Origin: Vandiemenella viatica
Lineage: Eukaryota > Arthropoda > Insecta > Orthoptera > Morabidae
Length of the DNA: 64,000 nt
Direction of reading: 5' to 3'
Assembly: GCA_031002005.1 (NCBI GenBank)
Contig: JARYHS010008074.1
Coordinates: 13,958,924 to 14,022,923, forward strand
In this document: positions 62,468 through 64,000 of the stretch, piece after piece
Layout of the letters: every line of letters starts with the position of its first letter
How positions within the stretch are numbered: the stretch's first letter is position 1
The notes under the pieces: model-generated
The model's database searches: none
The model's input: only the letters and a program-made list of their open reading frames with translations
What the model was told of the DNA's origin: nothing
Position numbers and translations under genes: made by a program

Positions 62468-64000
62468 TTGTTGTTGTTGTTTTAGGGCGCGTCGACAGCG
62501 GGGTCATTAGCGCCCTAACAATTACCCAGCAAAAACTGTGGCTTAAGAAAGTTCTAAAAATACTGTCTGCATGGTCGACTGTAAAGGGGTCGGCCATACA
62601 GACAGCAAATAAAATAGATTATAAAATCAGGCGTGGCTTTAAAGGAGCCACTGGTACTCTAAACCCGACAAAAACTGGATGGCTGTAAAGGGGCCAAGAA
62701 GTTTTAAAGGAGAATTAAAAACATTACAAGTCTTGCTAGCTGTATAATGGCCAGCGAGAAATGAATCATAACAATATAAAAAATAATAACAATGCTCATG
62801 AATGGGTGGCTGTAAAAAGGCCAACCATCCAGTTTATAACTAGGCCGATCTGCCTAAAATTTTAGGCGCTAGACCGGCCAACACACAAAATTTTTAAAAC
62901 ATTCGCCACATTGCTGGTCTCATTGTTTAAGATGAGGGACAGATCGTTGGCCAATCCAACGTCTGCCCTCAAGTCTAAAAGTAATACACAGTCAATTAAA
63001 ATGTGGCGCACCGTCAAAGGTACGCCACAAGCATCGCATTCCGGAGGGTCCTCTCGGCGCAGAAGAAAGCTACGAGTCAGAGGACAGTGCCCAATACGGA
63101 GGCGAGTTAGGAGGACCTCATCCCTCCTCGCCCGCTGGAAGGAGCTGCTCCACGGCTGAACGGTGGGTTTGATCAGCCGGAGCTTATTATGCTCTACTTC
63201 CAGCCACTGCCTCTGCCATGCTTCAAAAACAATTCTCTTCGCTACCGAGGCAAGGTCAGACTTTGGGACCGGATCAAAGTTGGTTTCGACCTTGTTGCAG
63301 GCTAACTTGGCAGCTACATCGGCTGCCTCGTTCCCCCTGATTCCCACATGGCCGGGTAACCCAGCAGAATAAAACCTCCTTTCCACGTGATTGTAGGTAA
63401 AGGAGGGCGTCCTGGATGTCCTGGACTCGACGGTCTGCTGGGTACATGGTTGTTAACGCCTGAATACAGCTGAGGGAATCACAGCATATGATATACTTCA
63501 TGTCGCGGCATACCTTCATATGCTGGAGCGACTTTAGCAGGGCGTAGCACTCCGCAGTGTAAACGCTGCACCTGCTATCCAGCTTGTATGTATGAATCGC
63601 TCGAGGGAACACAACGGAGCAACCCACTCCGTTAGCCTGCTTAGACCCATCCGTATACACCGGGGTAAAATCGCGATGGTGATTCAAAACATCCTTAAAA
63701 ACACTTAGAAATACCCTGTCAGCGGTAAACAGTTTGTTGTACCGCGACAGGTCTAAAATCGTTCTGGGCCTCTTTAAAAGCCAGGGAGGAGATTTACTCC
63801 ATCCCTGGTGATAAAAAGCGGGCAGTTGACATCCGTATTCTTCTAAATGGCCTTTGTACGGTGGCTGAAAGGCTTGATCGCTCTACAGCGATTCGCATAA
63901 AGCCGTTCGTTGCTCGGTTTCAGTACTACGTCGTGCACGGGACTGCCAGGAGTTGTGGCAATATGCACATAGTGTCTCACCATGAGGAGATTCCGCCGGA
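62468..64000 (-). mobile_element. I-like LINE copy G (nested in F, runs off the window)
   Basis: Starts with GTT repeats on the plus strand (62468-62479) followed by the terminal stem-loop (62482-62518), further stem-loops to about 62880, RNase H and the beginning of the RT C-terminus. It is the youngest insertion of the E-F-G stack by nesting order. Confidence 0.88.
62862..64000 (-). pseudogene. I-like ORF2 of copy G, RT C-terminus and RNase H
   Basis: Positions 63274-63687 give FTPVYTDGSKQANGVG, AECYALLKSLQHM and CCDSLSCIQALT. An extra base near 63357 (CWVTRP against CWVPGH) shifts the frame to 62862-63386, which reads GHVGIRGNEAADVAAK and ECDACGVPLTVRHILIDC. The C-terminus is altered (KILCVGRSSA). 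The bases from 63780 to the window end correspond to the C-terminal RT region and contain a small deletion near 63848. Confidence 0.83.

Overview
The window is a dense stack of nested transposable elements from an animal genome, and I recognise no host protein-coding gene in it. The element types (I-like LINEs with an RNase H domain and a three-knuckle ORF1, CR1-type LINEs with an esterase ORF1, RTE, mariner, piggyBac, PIF/Harbinger with a MADF gene, hAT, and a tRNA-derived SINE in an LTR) point to an arthropod, most likely an insect. The SINE tail resembles SINEs I associate with polyneopteran insects, but that placement is an inference.

1-11,134: the 3' end of a piggyBac-like element (ends at 648, next to TTAA) sits inside I-like LINE copy A. 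Copy A is itself split by full-length copy B (3275-9150; 11-bp target duplication). 11,101-19,154: an older plus-strand LINE (called D) carries copy A, copy C (11135-17137; 11-bp duplication) and a mariner (17300-18598). 19,257-28,895: two partial CR1-type LINEs, with 3'-truncated I-like copy D at their junction.

28,898-31,216: a foldback locus built from inverted and tandem repeat units. 31,217-33,599: unassigned, AT-rich. 33,600-40,938: an I-like fragment, a candidate MITE, a 5'-truncated RTE with a 603-codon ORF, a second mariner, a decayed LINE and a decayed hAT transposase.

40,939-54,719: a gag-only LTR retrotransposon whose LTRs carry a SINE. Its 3' LTR was interrupted by a second LTR element of 7.65 kb with no coding capacity (45193-52845, LARD-like) and by a deleted PIF/Harbinger element (52874-53956). 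The intact 5' LTR shows the empty sites. 54,720-64,000: I-like copies E, F and G, each inserted in the previous one, all minus strand.

The I-like family is the dominant, youngest component. Its ORF1 stop and ORF2 start are separated by one base. Its 3' UTR is an array of short stem-loops with different stems but a near-constant loop, followed by a terminal stem-loop and a (CAA)n tail. I consider that 3' architecture the most unusual signal here. No copy in the window has an unbroken ORF2, so none looks autonomous as sequenced, though copies B and C are very similar and imply recent activity.
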